A DNA stretch of 64,000 bases from Pseudodonghicola flavimaris (GCF_030164425.1 NZ_JASNJD010000025.1:1-64000), one strand, 5' to 3'. Shown: positions 16,383 through 26,977, numbered from the stretch's first letter. Notes: generated by a model from the letters alone, not told the origin. Translations and numbers: made by a program.

Positions 16383-17462
16383 TTACTCGCTTAAAGCTCC
16401 GCCTATCACCTGAAATACGTCGCCGACATTGTTAAAAACAAAGGCACCGGCATGGCGCACTCCTCCAAATGGATTAGCGTTTACGTTGACTGAAGATACT
16501 CCTGAAAACAATCCGATGTAGCGACTATGCGTCGAGTCGGTGGATTCGATCTGGGTAACATCCACAATACGAACTCCCGTATCAACTATGAGTTGCTGAA
16601 TTGCCGGATCGTTAACATCGACGGCCCCAAGTCGCGTCCGATCGGCGGCGAGTCGTGCAGAAATTTTCAACGCGCGATCGTCTGAAGAAACAAGAATAGT
16701 AATGGGATGTTTCGTTTTTCCGATGGACGCCATCTGCTTGCGGAATAGATCAATGTCTATGTCTGGCGCGGCGAGTACTAGAACTGTGCGATCCAGAACA
16801 TCGCTCCGTCCGGCGAGGCTTAGATGGACCAGCGCTTCCATCGTCATACGGGCACCCATACTATGAGCCAAAACGGGTAGCGGATCTGAAACGCTACGCC
16901 CTTTTGTCAACATTGTCAGAAGATCTGCCAAAGCTGCACGCGAAAAATCGGAAGCATCGCGATCAGCCAGATAAGCTGTCGCGCTCCCCTCGGATGGCCA
17001 TGAAAATACTATGGGTTCTCCGTCGATCTGCGCATCAGCAGCGAGTTGGACACCGCGGAAAAGCGCCTCCTGATAGTTGGTGTTAAATCCGTGAATATAC
17101 ACTCCGACATGACGCTGTGAGGCTTTGCGGGAGAATGCTTCCGCGCTCAGGATTGTGTCATTTCGGACTGCGAAATGTCTCGCTGCGTCGATTTCAAGAT
17201 CTGGCCATTCGATCTTTCCAGGCTGATGGTTCGGTGGAACCGAGACAATATACTCTAGAAAAGTTGTTTTGTCTGCGCGATTGCCCCCAAAGGTTTCTGG
17301 ATAGTCTGTCACTTGCGCGCGGGTAGTCATCGCAAGCACCCTGATATTACGAGCCCCGTCCGGAAGGGTCGTCGTATCCGGGACCAACACTTCCGGTCCA
17401 GGCCGCGACGCACAACCCGCAAGCAATAGAAACATCAGGAAAAGAGCTTGCCGCAAAACCAT
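16383..17462 (-). CDS. DUF900-type alpha/beta-hydrolase lipoprotein
   Basis: A 359-residue protein with a lipoprotein signal (LFLMFLLLAGC, Cys near residue 17) and an alpha/beta-hydrolase domain of the DUF900 type: VGVYIHGFNTNYQEALFRG around residue 120, nucleophile elbow LAHSMGARM near 200, and a later VLAAPDIDIDLF strand. It is probably attached to a membrane facing the periplasm. The gene starts 3 bases after the ABC permease stop, so it is the last gene of the exporter operon. Substrate is unknown; partnership with the exporter is inferred from the operon only. Confidence 0.8.
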   Translation of the reverse strand: MVLRQALFLMFLLLAGCASRPGPEVLVPDTTTLPDGARNIRVLAMTTRAQVTDYPETFGGNRADKTTFLEYIVSVPPNHQPGKIEWPDLEIDAARHFAVRNDTILSAEAFSRKASQRHVGVYIHGFNTNYQEALFRGVQLAADAQIDGEPIVFSWPSEGSATAYLADRDASDFSRAALADLLTMLTKGRSVSDPLPVLAHSMGARMTMEALVHLSLAGRSDVLDRTVLVLAAPDIDIDLFRKQMASIGKTKHPITILVSSDDRALKISARLAADRTRLGAVDVNDPAIQQLIVDTGVRIVDVTQIESTDSTHSRYIGLFSGVSSVNVNANPFGGVRHAGAFVFNNVGDVFQVIGGALSE

Positions 17463-17465
17463 GTC

Positions 17466-18578
17466 CTACCTAAGGAAAGCGCGAAAACGGACCAGGGCGA
17501 GCTGGAACAGAACAAAGCCAATCAGCGCGAGCGCCAAAAACTGCGGCCAAACGACATCGAACCCTGCCCCTCGAAATAGAATCCCCTGCGACAGAATAAT
17601 GAAATGGGTATTCGGTGCCGCAAGCATAAGGTTTTGAATAATCTCTGGCATCGACTCTCTCGGCGTCATTGCACCCGACAGCACCTGCAGCGGCAGGAGC
17701 GCCAGCATCAGCAGCAAAGCAAATTGCGGCATTGATCCGGCAATGGTGGCCAGGAAGATGCCTAGGCCGGTCATCGCAAAGATCATCAACGCCGTACCCG
17801 CGAGAAAAAGAGCAACTGAGCCTTGTACGGGTACATCCATCAAGGCCTGCACAACGACAAGCAGTGAGAAACTAGAGCCCAAGAGCACCACCAACCCCAT
17901 AGACCAGATTTTCGAGACCATGATCTCGGTTGCGGTAACTGGCATGACCAAAAGGTGTTCAACCGTTCCATGTTCCTTTTCGCGGATCAGTGCGGATCCT
18001 GTCAGCACCAGCGACAGCATCGTAATTGACTGGATCACGCTCGAAATCGCTCCGAACCATTTCGGGTCAAGGGACGGATTGTAACGCGCGCGCAATGCCA
18101 GATCCACCGGCAGTTCCGTTTCGGAGCGGTGACCAGAGACGAATTCAGATACTTCGGCGGAGACGATTTGCTGAATATATCCACCGCCGGTAAAGGCTTG
18201 GCTCATACGGGTGGCGTCGACGTTGAGCTGAATCGCAGGGCTTCTGCCTCCCAACACGTCGCGCTCAAAATCGGGGGGGATGTTCACCGCGAAAGTGTCC
18301 AGTCCCTGGTCCATGCGGTCATCCATTTCGGCCGCAGTGATCATTCGGGGAGAAACGAAATACGGCGGATAGAAGGCCGAGGAAATCCGGGTGGAAAGGT
18401 GTGACTGATCCTCGTCGACGATGGCGATGGCGGCATTGCTCAGAGCATCGGGGGAAGAGTTCGCCCTGGTCCAGACAGAAAGTGAAAACGCGTAAACAAT
18501 GAGGGCCAGCATAACCGGATCCCGCCAAAGCCCGCGAAGCTCTTTTACGCCGAGGTTAAAGGTATTCTTCAGGTTCAT
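17466..18578 (-). CDS. ABC-2 type permease (YhhJ-like)
   Basis: A 370-residue membrane protein with one N-terminal membrane segment (VMLALIVYAFSLSVWT), a large periplasmic loop (residues about 45-170) and five or so C-terminal segments (TMLSLVLTGSALIREKEHGT, VEHLLVMPVTATEIMVSKIW), the ABC2_membrane_3 layout. The motif REKEHGTVEHLLVMPVTATE is typical of this family. It lies 7 bases after the ATPase/permease fusion gene, matching the YhiI-RbbA-YhhJ arrangement known from enterobacteria. Export substrate unknown. Confidence 0.88.
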   Translation of the reverse strand: MNLKNTFNLGVKELRGLWRDPVMLALIVYAFSLSVWTRANSSPDALSNAAIAIVDEDQSHLSTRISSAFYPPYFVSPRMITAAEMDDRMDQGLDTFAVNIPPDFERDVLGGRSPAIQLNVDATRMSQAFTGGGYIQQIVSAEVSEFVSGHRSETELPVDLALRARYNPSLDPKWFGAISSVIQSITMLSLVLTGSALIREKEHGTVEHLLVMPVTATEIMVSKIWSMGLVVLLGSSFSLLVVVQALMDVPVQGSVALFLAGTALMIFAMTGLGIFLATIAGSMPQFALLLMLALLPLQVLSGAMTPRESMPEIIQNLMLAAPNTHFIILSQGILFRGAGFDVVWPQFLALALIGFVLFQLALVRFRAFLR

Positions 18579-18585
18579 CCCGCCC

Positions 18586-21330
18586 TCACTTCGCCTGCTT
18601 CGACAGGAAAAACGCTGCCAACCCTAGAATGACCGGAACGGAAATTCCCATGGCCAGCATCGGACCGGCCAATTCTGCCATGCCAAAGGCCTTGGAAAAT
18701 GCGCCGCGCGCCGCGGTGACGAACCATGTTGTCGGATATATTTCTCCGACGACGCGTCCAAATCCGGACAGCGAAGACACCGGGTCGATCAGGCCTGAAT
18801 AGCTGACCGCGGGGATCATGGTCAGCATAGCGGTCGCAAACAAAGCCGCTACCTGGCTCGCGATGAACACCGAGACCAGAAGCCCGAGAGCCGTGGTCGC
18901 GACGACATAGATCAATGCTGCCAGTGCAAAGCCGACGAAATCGCCGTTGAACGGCACCGCGAAGAACGTAACCGCTATGGCCATCATGAGCAGGAAGTTC
19001 AGCATGGCGAGCGCGATATAAGGCAACTGTTTGCCGATCAGAAATTCTAGCCGTGTGACTGGGGTCACATAGAAATTGATGATCGAGCCAAGCTCGCGCT
19101 CACGCGCCACGGAGAGGGTGGTCAGAATTGCGGGGATCATCAGCAAGAGAAGAGGGATGATCGCGGGGACCATTGCATCAAGGCTTCGCACGTCCGGATT
19201 GTATCGATAGCGTGTGACCAGTTCAAAATTGCCTGTCAGTGCGGCATCTCCGTAGATTTGGCGGGCTTGTGCGCTGAGCCAGGCAGAGTGCATACCTTGT
19301 ACGTAACCTTGGACGGTATTGGCGCGGGTGGTGTTGGCGCCATCGAACCAGGCTCCCACGGATACATCTCGTCCCGCGGCGATATCTGCGGCAAAGCCGG
19401 GCGGGATCTCAATTGCCAACGACAGATCGCCCGAACGCATCCTCGCATCCAGTTCATCGTAGCTGGACAGTGGATCCTGTTCGATGAAATATCGTGAACC
19501 GGAAATGTCGGCAACGTACGAGCGGCTTGTCGTGGTCTGGTCTCTGTCAAGGACTGCAAAACTCAGATCCTCGACATCCATGTTAATGCCCAGTCCGATC
19601 ACGATCATCAAGAGCAGGGTGCCAACCAGAGCCATGGCGAGGCGAATAGGGTCGCGCTGCAGTTGCAAGCTTTCGAGCCTCGAATAACTTAACAGGCGCT
19701 GCAGGCTAAACCCCTTCTGCCTTGCAGCCTCCGAAGCTCCGCCTGCCCCTGAAACGGGCGCTATCGCGTTAGTCTCCATTGGCTCAAGTACTTCAGGTGT
19801 CTCACCGATTGCGTCTTGCAGATAGGCTACAAATGCATCTTCCAGCGTATCGCAGGCCTTGTTGCGGGTGATTTCGGCGGCGGTGTCCGAGACCAGCACC
19901 TTCCCGGCATGCATCAGACTGATGCGGTCGCACCATTCCGCTTCGTTCATGAAATGGGTAGAGACGAAAATTGTCACCCCATCCTGTCGCGACAACTCCG
20001 CCAGAATCCTCCAGAAGGCGTTGCGAGCCACCGGATCCACGCCCGAGGTTGGCTCGTCCAGAATCAGGATCTCGGGTCCGTGGATCATCGCAACAGCCAG
20101 AGACAACCGCTGACGAATACCCAGCGGCAGCGCATCGGGCAGATTATTGATGACATCCGCAAGGTCGAAACGCGCGATCATTTCCGCGACACGACTAGGT
20201 ATTTTTTCGGGCTTCATGGCAAAGAGCTTGGCATGCAGTTCAAGATTCTGCCTTACCGTCAATTCGGAATATAGGGAGAAGGCCTGCGACATGAAGCCGA
20301 CCCTGCGCCGTACGCCCAGGTCAGAGGCATCGACCTCATGGCCAAAGAGTCGTGCGCGGCCCTCACTTGGCTCCAGAAGGCCTGTCAGCATCTTCATCGT
20401 CGTGGTTTTGCCGCAGCCATTCGATCCCAGAAAGCCAAAAATCTCGCCACGAGAAATGCGGAAACTGACATTGTCCACAGCGACGAAGTCTCCGAAGCGT
20501 TGGGTCAGCCCCTCTGCTTCGATGGCGACGTCTGTCATTTCATCTGCCCGTGGCGGGATCACTACTGTAGCATCTCCGTCGCGATCCTCTTCGGGCAATA
20601 GTGAGATGAAGGCTGTATCGAGATCGCTCGCGCCGGTGCGTTCCAGAAGCTCCTGTTTGGTCCCAGATGCGAGAACACGACCGGCGTTCATCGCGACAAT
20701 CCAATCAAAGCGCGCCGCTTCCTCCATATAAGCAGTGGCGGTGATCACGCTCATTTCGGGCCGTTCACCGCGAATTCGATCAATCAGATCCCAAAACTGA
20801 CGACGCGACAGCGGATCGACGCCCGTCGTCGGCTCGTCGAGGATGAGAAAGTCTGGATCGTGAATCAGCGCACAGCACAGCCCCAACTTTTGCTTCATAC
20901 CACCCGAAAGCTTGGCCGCGGGGCGGTCACGGAAAGGAGACATGCCAGTGGCGGCGAGCAGATCTACAATACGACGCTCACGCTCGGCTTTGTCATGGCC
21001 GAAGAGGCTGCCGAAGAAATCCAGGTTCTCCTCGACTGAAAGCGTCGGGTAAAGATTTTTGCCGAGCCCCTGTGGCATATATGCGATGCGCGGGCAGATG
21101 CGGTTTCGGTGCTTGAGGTTCCGCATGTCCCCGCCAAGGACATTGACATCGCCTTCCTGAACGACACGCGCTCCAGCCAGCAGAGAGAGCAGGCTCGATT
21201 TGCCAACCCCATCCGGTCCGATCAGTCCGACCATGCAGCCTGACGGGATGTCCAAGGTCACATCATTCAGTGCTATAACCGCGCCATAGCGCAGTGTCAG
21301 GCCGGACACCCCGGCGGCGACCCCGTTCAT
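18586..21330 (-). CDS. RbbA-like ABC transporter: two ATPase domains fused to permease
   Basis: A 914-residue fusion. First nucleotide-binding domain: Walker [13 protein letters not shown] near residue 38, signature [10 protein letters not shown] and Walker [14 protein letters not shown]. Second: Walker [13 protein letters not shown] near 300, degenerate signature [10 protein letters not shown], Walker [14 protein letters not shown]. From about residue 545 an ABC-2 permease with a large external loop ([20 protein letters not shown]) and the [21 protein letters not shown] motif. This is the layout of RbbA/YhiH. Its start overlaps hlyD by 4 bases. Together with HlyD and the second permease it should form a tripartite-like exporter. 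Confidence 0.9.
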   Translation of the reverse strand: MNGVAAGVSGLTLRYGAVIALNDVTLDIPSGCMVGLIGPDGVGKSSLLSLLAGARVVQEGDVNVLGGDMRNLKHRNRICPRIAYMPQGLGKNLYPTLSVEENLDFFGSLFGHDKAERERRIVDLLAATGMSPFRDRPAAKLSGGMKQKLGLCCALIHDPDFLILDEPTTGVDPLSRRQFWDLIDRIRGERPEMSVITATAYMEEAARFDWIVAMNAGRVLASGTKQELLERTGASDLDTAFISLLPEEDRDGDATVVIPPRADEMTDVAIEAEGLTQRFGDFVAVDNVSFRISRGEIFGFLGSNGCGKTTTMKMLTGLLEPSEGRARLFGHEVDASDLGVRRRVGFMSQAFSLYSELTVRQNLELHAKLFAMKPEKIPSRVAEMIARFDLADVINNLPDALPLGIRQRLSLAVAMIHGPEILILDEPTSGVDPVARNAFWRILAELSRQDGVTIFVSTHFMNEAEWCDRISLMHAGKVLVSDTAAEITRNKACDTLEDAFVAYLQDAIGETPEVLEPMETNAIAPVSGAGGASEAARQKGFSLQRLLSYSRLESLQLQRDPIRLAMALVGTLLLMIVIGLGINMDVEDLSFAVLDRDQTTTSRSYVADISGSRYFIEQDPLSSYDELDARMRSGDLSLAIEIPPGFAADIAAGRDVSVGAWFDGANTTRANTVQGYVQGMHSAWLSAQARQIYGDAALTGNFELVTRYRYNPDVRSLDAMVPAIIPLLLLMIPAILTTLSVARERELGSIINFYVTPVTRLEFLIGKQLPYIALAMLNFLLMMAIAVTFFAVPFNGDFVGFALAALIYVVATTALGLLVSVFIASQVAALFATAMLTMIPAVSYSGLIDPVSSLSGFGRVVGEIYPTTWFVTAARGAFSKAFGMAELAGPMLAMGISVPVILGLAAFFLSKQAK

Positions 21331-22394
21331 TTCACGACATTTGCAAGGAAGTCAGGCCATGCAGCATCTGGATCGAGCCGCAGATAGGCCATGCCGGGAA
21401 GACCGGTTTTTACATATTCGATATGCTGAACCAAAAGGTCCGGATCGATGCGTGCCCGCACCCTGAACATCAGCTTTTCGCGCTCATCCGCGGTTTCGAC
21501 CGTTTTGGGTGTAAACTGCGCAACATCGGCCACATAGGAGACCGCTGCAGGGATCACGATGTCCGGTGCCGCATCCATGACAAGGCGAACTTCGGAGCCG
21601 ACCTGAACCCTGCCGACCTGAGAGGTTGGGAGGAAGACCGTCATGTAGACATCGGCAAGGTCGACCAAACTCAGGATACGTCCGCCAGAGCTTACAATTT
21701 CACCCTCCTGGGTGACGCGATATTGAATTCGGCCATCGCGCGGCGCCTTGAGCGTGGCATCGTTCAGCGAGGCCTGAATGGAATCGATGGAGGCTTTCGC
21801 CGCATCGACGGCGGCCTCTGCATCTACCACCTGAGCGAGGGCGCTGCTCACGCCGGCTTGGGCTGCGGCATAGCTTGCTTCAGCCGAGGCAACGCCCGCG
21901 AGAGCTTGGGCATTATTCGAGCGGTCGTCATCCAGTACCTGCTGTGACACTGCATTGCTCTCGACCAGCCGCTCCGAGCGGGCAAGACGCAGGGCGGTCG
22001 CATCCGCGACGGCTTGGGCTTGACTCACGGCCGCCTCCGCCGCGCGTTTCTGCGCTTCGGCCTGTGCTACGAGAGCCTTCGCGGTTTCAACACCAATCTC
22101 AGCGCGGCGCAGCTGTGCTTCCGCTTGGCGTTTTTGGGCGTTCAGCTGCACCACATCCATCTGCACGAGAACGTCCCCTGTATGGACGAAATCGCCCTCA
22201 GCCGGCAGGATACTTGCGATGCGTCCGCCAGTCAGTGCAGAAATATCGAACTCCGTAGCTTCTATGCGGCCATTCGCCGCCGCGAGCCCAGTCGGCAGAC
22301 CTGGATCGCGCATTTCAGTCCAGACAAGATAGCCAACGGCACCTGCAAGCGCTACGAGGGCGGCAAGAAGGTATTTCTTATTCGATTTTTTCAT
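21327..22394 (-). CDS. HlyD-family periplasmic adaptor (YhiI-like)
   Basis: A 355-residue membrane-fusion protein: N-terminal anchor ([18 protein letters not shown], residues 9-26), lipoyl half ([20 protein letters not shown]), a long alanine-rich coiled coil (residues about 85-200), the second lipoyl half ([19 protein letters not shown]) and a beta-barrel domain ([20 protein letters not shown]). It would link the inner-membrane ABC exporter to an outer-membrane channel; no TolC-like gene is in the window. First gene of the exporter operon, divergent from the broken TetR gene. Confidence 0.92.
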   Translation of the reverse strand: MKKSNKKYLLAALVALAGAVGYLVWTEMRDPGLPTGLAAANGRIEATEFDISALTGGRIASILPAEGDFVHTGDVLVQMDVVQLNAQKRQAEAQLRRAEIGVETAKALVAQAEAQKRAAEAAVSQAQAVADATALRLARSERLVESNAVSQQVLDDDRSNNAQALAGVASAEASYAAAQAGVSSALAQVVDAEAAVDAAKASIDSIQASLNDATLKAPRDGRIQYRVTQEGEIVSSGGRILSLVDLADVYMTVFLPTSQVGRVQVGSEVRLVMDAAPDIVIPAAVSYVADVAQFTPKTVETADEREKLMFRVRARIDPDLLVQHIEYVKTGLPGMAYLRLDPDAAWPDFLANVVK

Positions 22395-22473
22395 GACGGC
22401 GATCCGGGCAAGAGAAGAAATTTCAGGCTAGGCAAAATGGCCTTTTGTGTCTATTTGCGCAGCAATTACTGCA

Positions 22474-22493
22474 AAGTCAACGGTCGATGATAT
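22474..22493. promoter_or_regulatory. Degenerate operator-like site between hlyD and tetR remnant
   Basis: AAGTCAAC-ggtc-GATGATAT: the left arm matches the half-site seen at 14165 and 15076, and the right arm keeps five of eight positions with the same 4-base spacer. It sits in the divergent hlyD/tetR interval (22395-22518), where a TetR operator would be expected. Weak on its own; its value is the shared architecture. Confidence 0.3.
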
Positions 22494-22518
22494 CGCCGCT
22501 AGGGAGGGCAATGAGCAC

Positions 22519-23116
22519 ATGCGCAGCAGTTCGAACTCTGAACCTCGACAGATCTCGGGACGCCAACGCGTTCTGGAGGCGGCGGTCGTCCTGTTTTCTC
22601 GATCTCCCTACTCCGAAGTCGGCGTCCGCGATCTTGCTGCGAGAGCCGGCGTGGGCCGGCGTGGATGTCGCATACGTTAATCGAGCCTTCGGATCCAAAG
22701 CCGAGTTGTTCAGGGCGGCAATCCTCGCAGTCATGAAGATCGATGACTTGTTCGACGAACCCATATCTTCCGGTGCTCTCATCGAGAGAATCTGCAACGT
22801 CATCACCGATGACGCGTCAACCGATGTGAACGAAGGCAGGGTGTTGGACATCGTCCTGCGATCCTGCACAAGCGCGGAACCAAGGGAGATCATCCGTGAG
22901 ATCTTGGAGCAGAACTTCGTGGCACTACTCACCCGTACATTCGGTGAGCATGAGAAGATGGCGGTGATGTTCGCCACCTCATTTCTTTTCGGCGCGATTC
23001 TTTCTCGGAATATCTTGGAGATCGAGCCGATCAGATCGATATCCGACGATGAACTTCGATCTGTCTCCGCCTCTCTGTTACAGAGTATTTTGAACGACAA
23101 TAATAAACTTGATTAG
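22519..23116 (+). pseudogene. TetR-family regulator broken by 10-bp tandem duplication
   Basis: The first frame gives a TetR HTH start (MRSSSNSEPRQISGRQRVLE, AAVVLFSRSPYSEVGVRDLA), and the rest continues in a second frame (GVDVAYVNRAFGSKAELFRA to SLLQSILNDNNKLD). The frames change at a perfect tandem duplication of GCCGGCGTGG at 22645-22654 and 22655-22664. Removing one copy gives an uninterrupted protein of about 195 residues that aligns with the TetR at 14432-15028. It is divergent from the hlyD exporter operon and was probably its repressor; loss would free the exporter from that control. Confidence 0.85.
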
Positions 23117-23174
23117 GGAGGGGCACCATCGGATTTTGAAGAGGGTGACAGGCTGGTGATGCCCCCGGATTTCG

Positions 23175-23420
23175 TCAGCATGACTGGGGCTGTTCCTCAT
23201 TGTAGTATATGCGCCAGGCCTTTAACTTTTCGGCGGCATCTGCACGGGTTATGAATCAATGCTGGTCCAGACATTTCGTCCGGAACTGGCCGCTGAATGC
23301 TTTGATGAAAGCGGTGTCCGTCAGCTATTTCGGGCGCGATAAGCCCAGAGCGAGGCCGCGCTAATAGTCCCAGAGGGCCATGTCGCGCGACACGAACTCG
23401 GTGCCCTGATCCGCGCAAAT
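23175..23420 (-). pseudogene. IS3-family transposase (orfB) C-terminal remnant
   Basis: On the minus strand one frame reads ADQGTEFVSRDMALWDY, stop, RGLALGLSRPK, stop, LTDTAFIKAFSGQFRTKCLD, QH, stop, FITRADAAEKLKAWRIYYNE EQPQ. This is the well-known C-terminal integrase region of IS3-type orfB (catalytic aspartate and glutamate region, then NEEQPQ-like end) with three in-frame stops. Neither end of the element is visible; the following 23421-23638 holds nothing I can identify. Confidence 0.75.
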
Positions 23421-23638
23421 GGTATTGTGGGAGCGTGGCTTCCTACCGGTCGCCGGCTCTTCAGGCACGAAGTTCAGCTACCTGCGGGCGTTGGCCCGGG
23501 CTTTTGCCAGAATCAGGATCCTTGTGACAAACACATTGCGGCACGATTTGCATTTGCGAGCTGTTAACCCTGCTTCACCACGATTATCGTGAACCTTCGC
23601 TGAGCGAATTGCCTCTCGTGTTGCCAAGACGGCCCATA

Positions 23639-24415
23639 TCAGGCCGTGGTGTGATATCCGTTGTCGGCATAGACGACCGAGCCACTCATCGGTGCGGCGA
23701 CGGGACTGGCTAGAAAGGCTGCGAGTCTGCCTATTTCCTCGATATCAACCAGCTTGCCAGAAGGAGTGCGCGCACGCACCTCATCCAACAACGCATCGAA
23801 GCGGTCAATTCCCGAGGCGGCACGCGTCTTTACTGGTCCGGCGGAGAGCGCAAAAGCACGGATGCCTTCCTCTGCAAGATCGGCGGCGACATAGCGAACC
23901 GAAGCCTCAAGGGCGGCCTTGACCGGTCCCATCAGATTGTAATTCTCGACCACCCTGTCAGCGCCATAGAAGCTGACGGTAATCAGCGACCCACCCGACT
24001 TCATTAAAGGCCGGGCCAATCGCGTCATACGCAGGAAAGAATGGCAGGAAACGTCTATGGCCAGTGCAAACCCCTCAGCCGTGGAGTTGACCACGCTGGT
24101 ATGCAGATCCTCGCGGGGGGCAAAAGCAATCGCATGAAGGAGAAAATCCAGCTGCCCCCATTCCGAACCTATACGATCGAACACGGCTTCCAATTGGCCG
24201 GGCTCGCGCACATCGCAGGGCAGCAGTAGTTTTGCGTCTACTTCTTCAGAGACCGGCGCAACCCATTGATGCGCTTTGTCGTTCAGATAGGTCAGCGCAA
24301 GCTCTGCCCCAGCCGCGCGGAAAGCATGCGCACAGCCAGCAGCGATACTTGCCCTATTCGCAACACCCACGACAAGCCCGCGTTTGCCGTTCAAATCAAT
24401 CACTCCACTCATCAT
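23639..24415 (-). CDS. fabI: Enoyl-ACP reductase, FabI type (SDR fold)
   Basis: A 258-residue short-chain dehydrogenase-like protein with the FabI nucleotide-binding variant (GLVVGVANRASIAAGCAHAF), LHAIAFAPREDL, and the catalytic pair Tyr-x6-Lys in VENYNLMGPVKAALEA near residue 165. FabI reduces trans-2-enoyl-ACP with NAD(P)H. Housekeeping copies serve fatty-acid synthesis; this one ends an operon with acetate kinase, a hydratase/phosphotransacetylase and PHA synthase, so it may instead act on short enoyl thioesters of the PHA/acyl pathway. Its start overlaps ackA by 4 bases. Confidence 0.85.
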   Translation of the reverse strand: MMSGVIDLNGKRGLVVGVANRASIAAGCAHAFRAAGAELALTYLNDKAHQWVAPVSEEVDAKLLLPCDVREPGQLEAVFDRIGSEWGQLDFLLHAIAFAPREDLHTSVVNSTAEGFALAIDVSCHSFLRMTRLARPLMKSGGSLITVSFYGADRVVENYNLMGPVKAALEASVRYVAADLAEEGIRAFALSAGPVKTRAASGIDRFDALLDEVRARTPSGKLVDIEEIGRLAAFLASPVAAPMSGSVVYADNGYHTTA

Positions 24416-25581
24416 AATCCCATCAAGCTGACAGCCTCGGATGCGATGATGCTCTCTTCATCCGTAGCGATGACAAAGGCTCGGATCCGGCTTTTCTGTG
24501 AACTGATTTCACGGGCGTTTCTGACATTGGCCAGGTGATCAAGCTCCAGCCCTAGCCACGCCAACCGGTTCGCCACGTTTTCTCGGATGCCGGGTTGGTG
24601 TTCGCCGACCCCAGCAGTGAAGACCAATGCGTCGATGCCGCCAAGACTGGTCGTCAGCCGTCCCACCTCGCCCGCAATCCGCTGGCAAAAAAGATCGATT
24701 GCTTCGACGGCCTCGGGGCGGGCACTCGTCATGAGCTCCCGGCTGTCGGCTTCGAAACCCGAAACGCCAAGGAGCCCGCTTTCGTGGTACAACATTGTTT
24801 CAACGCGTTTCAGATCCCAATCCAGCTCTCCCATCAGATAAAGAATCACGCCCGGGTCCAGAGCGCCTGAACGTGTGGCCATTGGGACTCCGTCAAGGGT
24901 GGAAAAGCCCATCGAGCTGTCCACGCTCATGCCATTTTCCATCGCGCAAAGGCTGGCACCGCTGCCCAGATGGGCAACCACCGCCTTGGCGCCGGGCACG
25001 ATTTCAGCAAGCTCTCGCGCGATAAAACTGTAGGAGAGCCCGTGGAAGCCGTAGCGCTTGATGCCTTGATCATGCAGCGCGCGGGGAATCGCGAAACGGC
25101 GGGTCAGCGGTTTCTGTGTCGCGTGGAAAGCGGTATCGAAGGAAGAGGTCTGCGGCAGACCTGGGTAGAGACCGCGCATCGCCTGGATCAACCGCAGACT
25201 TTGCGGCTGATGCAGCGGGGCCAGGCGAGCCAAGTCGTCGATCTGGGAAATCACCTTGTCGGTGATGAGGGTGGGGCTTGTGAATATATCGCCGCCGTGA
25301 ACCACTCGGTGCCCGACCATCGCCAAACGCGATAGATCGAATTGCCCCGCCAGCCAGCCAAAGGCATGATTAAGCACTCCCCTCAAATCATCAACCTCTG
25401 CTTTCAGCACTTGCGAAAAGGTCGCGCCCTTCCGTTTCAGGCGGAGCTCGAACGGTTCATCACGAAAATCGATCACACCAGTTGCCAGCCGGCTGGGTCC
25501 CGTCTGCGTCAGTGCAAAGAACCCCAACTTGATAGTCGATGATCCGGCATTGAACGTCAGGATCAGATCTCGCTCCATCAC
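24412..25581 (-). CDS. ackA: Acetate/propionate kinase
   Basis: A 389-residue kinase of the acetokinase family: LTFNAGSSTIKLGFF at the N-terminus (phosphate loop N-x-G-S-S), GHRVVHGGD near residue 90, SSMGFSTLDGVPMATRSGAL near 210, and FTAGVGEHQPGIREN near 320. It converts acyl phosphate and ADP to carboxylate and ATP. Overlaps with its neighbours at both ends (4 bases each) show tight coupling to the hydratase/phosphotransacetylase and FabI genes. Confidence 0.93.
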   Translation of the reverse strand: MMERDLILTFNAGSSTIKLGFFALTQTGPSRLATGVIDFRDEPFELRLKRKGATFSQVLKAEVDDLRGVLNHAFGWLAGQFDLSRLAMVGHRVVHGGDIFTSPTLITDKVISQIDDLARLAPLHQPQSLRLIQAMRGLYPGLPQTSSFDTAFHATQKPLTRRFAIPRALHDQGIKRYGFHGLSYSFIARELAEIVPGAKAVVAHLGSGASLCAMENGMSVDSSMGFSTLDGVPMATRSGALDPGVILYLMGELDWDLKRVETMLYHESGLLGVSGFEADSRELMTSARPEAVEAIDLFCQRIAGEVGRLTTSLGGIDALVFTAGVGEHQPGIRENVANRLAWLGLELDHLANVRNAREISSQKSRIRAFVIATDEESIIASEAVSLMGL

Positions 25582-26972
25582 GCGACCACTTCGGTCTTGC
25601 GGCTTACCGCGAGCTTGGCCAACGCTGCCGAGGCAATGCGCGCCGACAGCGGGTCGGCGCGGCTTGTCAGCACGATGGGAACCCGAGCGCCCAGCACGAG
25701 GCCCGCAGCGGTGGCTCCGGCAAAATAGATCAACTGCTTTGCCAGCATGTTCCCGGCCTCAAGGTCCGGAACGAGCAAGATATCAGCCTCGCCCGCTACC
25801 GGCGAGATGATGCCCTTCGTAGCCGCCGCTTCAGGGCTGATGGCATTATCAAAAGCCAGCGGGCCATCGACCATCGCCCCCGTAATCTGTCCGCGTGCCG
25901 CCATCACGGTCAAGGCCGCTGCATCTAGCGTCGCGGGCATAGCCGGGTTTACAGTTTCAACCGCGGCCAGCACAGCAACTTTGGGTCGCTCCAAACCGAG
26001 AAGATGCATAAGATCGACTGCGTTCTGGCAGATGTCGCGTTTCTGCTCCAGCGTGGGCGCAATATTGATCGCGGCATCGGTGACGATCACAGGCTTGCCA
26101 TAGGCTGGCACATCCATTCCGTAGACGTGGCTTATCCGCCGTTCGGTACGCAGACCACCGGTTTTCGAGACCACAGCCGCCAAGAGCTCATCCGAATGCA
26201 GGCTGCCCTTGACAAGAGTCGAAATGCGCCCGGCCGCCGCCAGTTCGACTGCACGGGCAGCGGCGGCGTGGCTGTGCGGGGTGTCTTCGATCACCATGTC
26301 GTCAAGTGCCACGCCCGCTGCCTCGGCGGCGGCACGGATCTTTGGTTCGGGGCCGATCAGCAAGGGCTCAAAAATCCCCTCATCTCGTACCTCAATCGCG
26401 CCAAGGATTGCCGCTTTGGAGCAGGGATGCACGATTCCCGCCGAAACGGCGGCCAGCCCCCGCGCCTCATCGACAAAGTTCTGATAGCGGCTCTTATAGC
26501 GGATCATCGCTTCCGGCATGTTGTCAGGCGTCCACATCACCTGCGATGTCGGGGCAATGACGAGTGCCTCGCCCGAAAGCACGGTTTCACCCTGTTGGTT
26601 GGCGCAGATCGTCGAAAGCCGTACCCGATTTTGACCGGTGATGAGCTCTATTACCTCGACGGTGGCGGTAATGGTGTCGCCCGGTGAGACTGGTTTCAGA
26701 AAGCGGATTTGTTGACCCAGATAGATGGTGCCAGGTCCCGGCAAGCGGGTGCCCAGAACGGCAGACACCAGCGCCGCGGTCCACATTCCGTGAATGACGA
26801 CATGGCCAAATGGGCCGTGAGCGGCAAAACCGGCATCCATATGCGCGGGATTGTTGTCCCCCGATACCGCGGCAAAAAGCGCGACGTCGTCAACACCCAC
26901 GGCACGCGTCAGGGCTGCCCGGTCGCCGGGCTGCAACTGATCGAAGGTTCGGTTGGTCAAAGCATCGGTCAT
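25578..26972 (-). CDS. Fused MaoC-type enoyl-CoA hydratase and phosphate acyltransferase
   Basis: A 464-residue bifunctional protein from the ATG at 26972 (MTDALTNRTFDQLQPGDRAA). Residues about 10-150 form a MaoC hot-dog domain with the (R)-specific hydratase motif FAAVSGDNNPAHMD and HGMWTAALVSAVLGTRLPGP. Residues about 165-460 form a phosphate acetyl/butyryltransferase domain (IVTDAAINIAPTLEQKRDIC, VDGPLAFDNAISPEAAATKG, LLVPDLEAGNMLAKQLIYFA). The hydratase half can make (R)-3-hydroxyacyl-CoA, the PHA synthase substrate; the transferase half links acyl-CoA to acyl phosphate for the kinase. The start is 6 bases after phaC ends. Confidence 0.9.
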   Translation of the reverse strand: MTDALTNRTFDQLQPGDRAALTRAVGVDDVALFAAVSGDNNPAHMDAGFAAHGPFGHVVIHGMWTAALVSAVLGTRLPGPGTIYLGQQIRFLKPVSPGDTITATVEVIELITGQNRVRLSTICANQQGETVLSGEALVIAPTSQVMWTPDNMPEAMIRYKSRYQNFVDEARGLAAVSAGIVHPCSKAAILGAIEVRDEGIFEPLLIGPEPKIRAAAEAAGVALDDMVIEDTPHSHAAAARAVELAAAGRISTLVKGSLHSDELLAAVVSKTGGLRTERRISHVYGMDVPAYGKPVIVTDAAINIAPTLEQKRDICQNAVDLMHLLGLERPKVAVLAAVETVNPAMPATLDAAALTVMAARGQITGAMVDGPLAFDNAISPEAAATKGIISPVAGEADILLVPDLEAGNMLAKQLIYFAGATAAGLVLGARVPIVLTSRADPLSARIASAALAKLAVSRKTEVVA

Positions 26973-26977
26973 GATGG

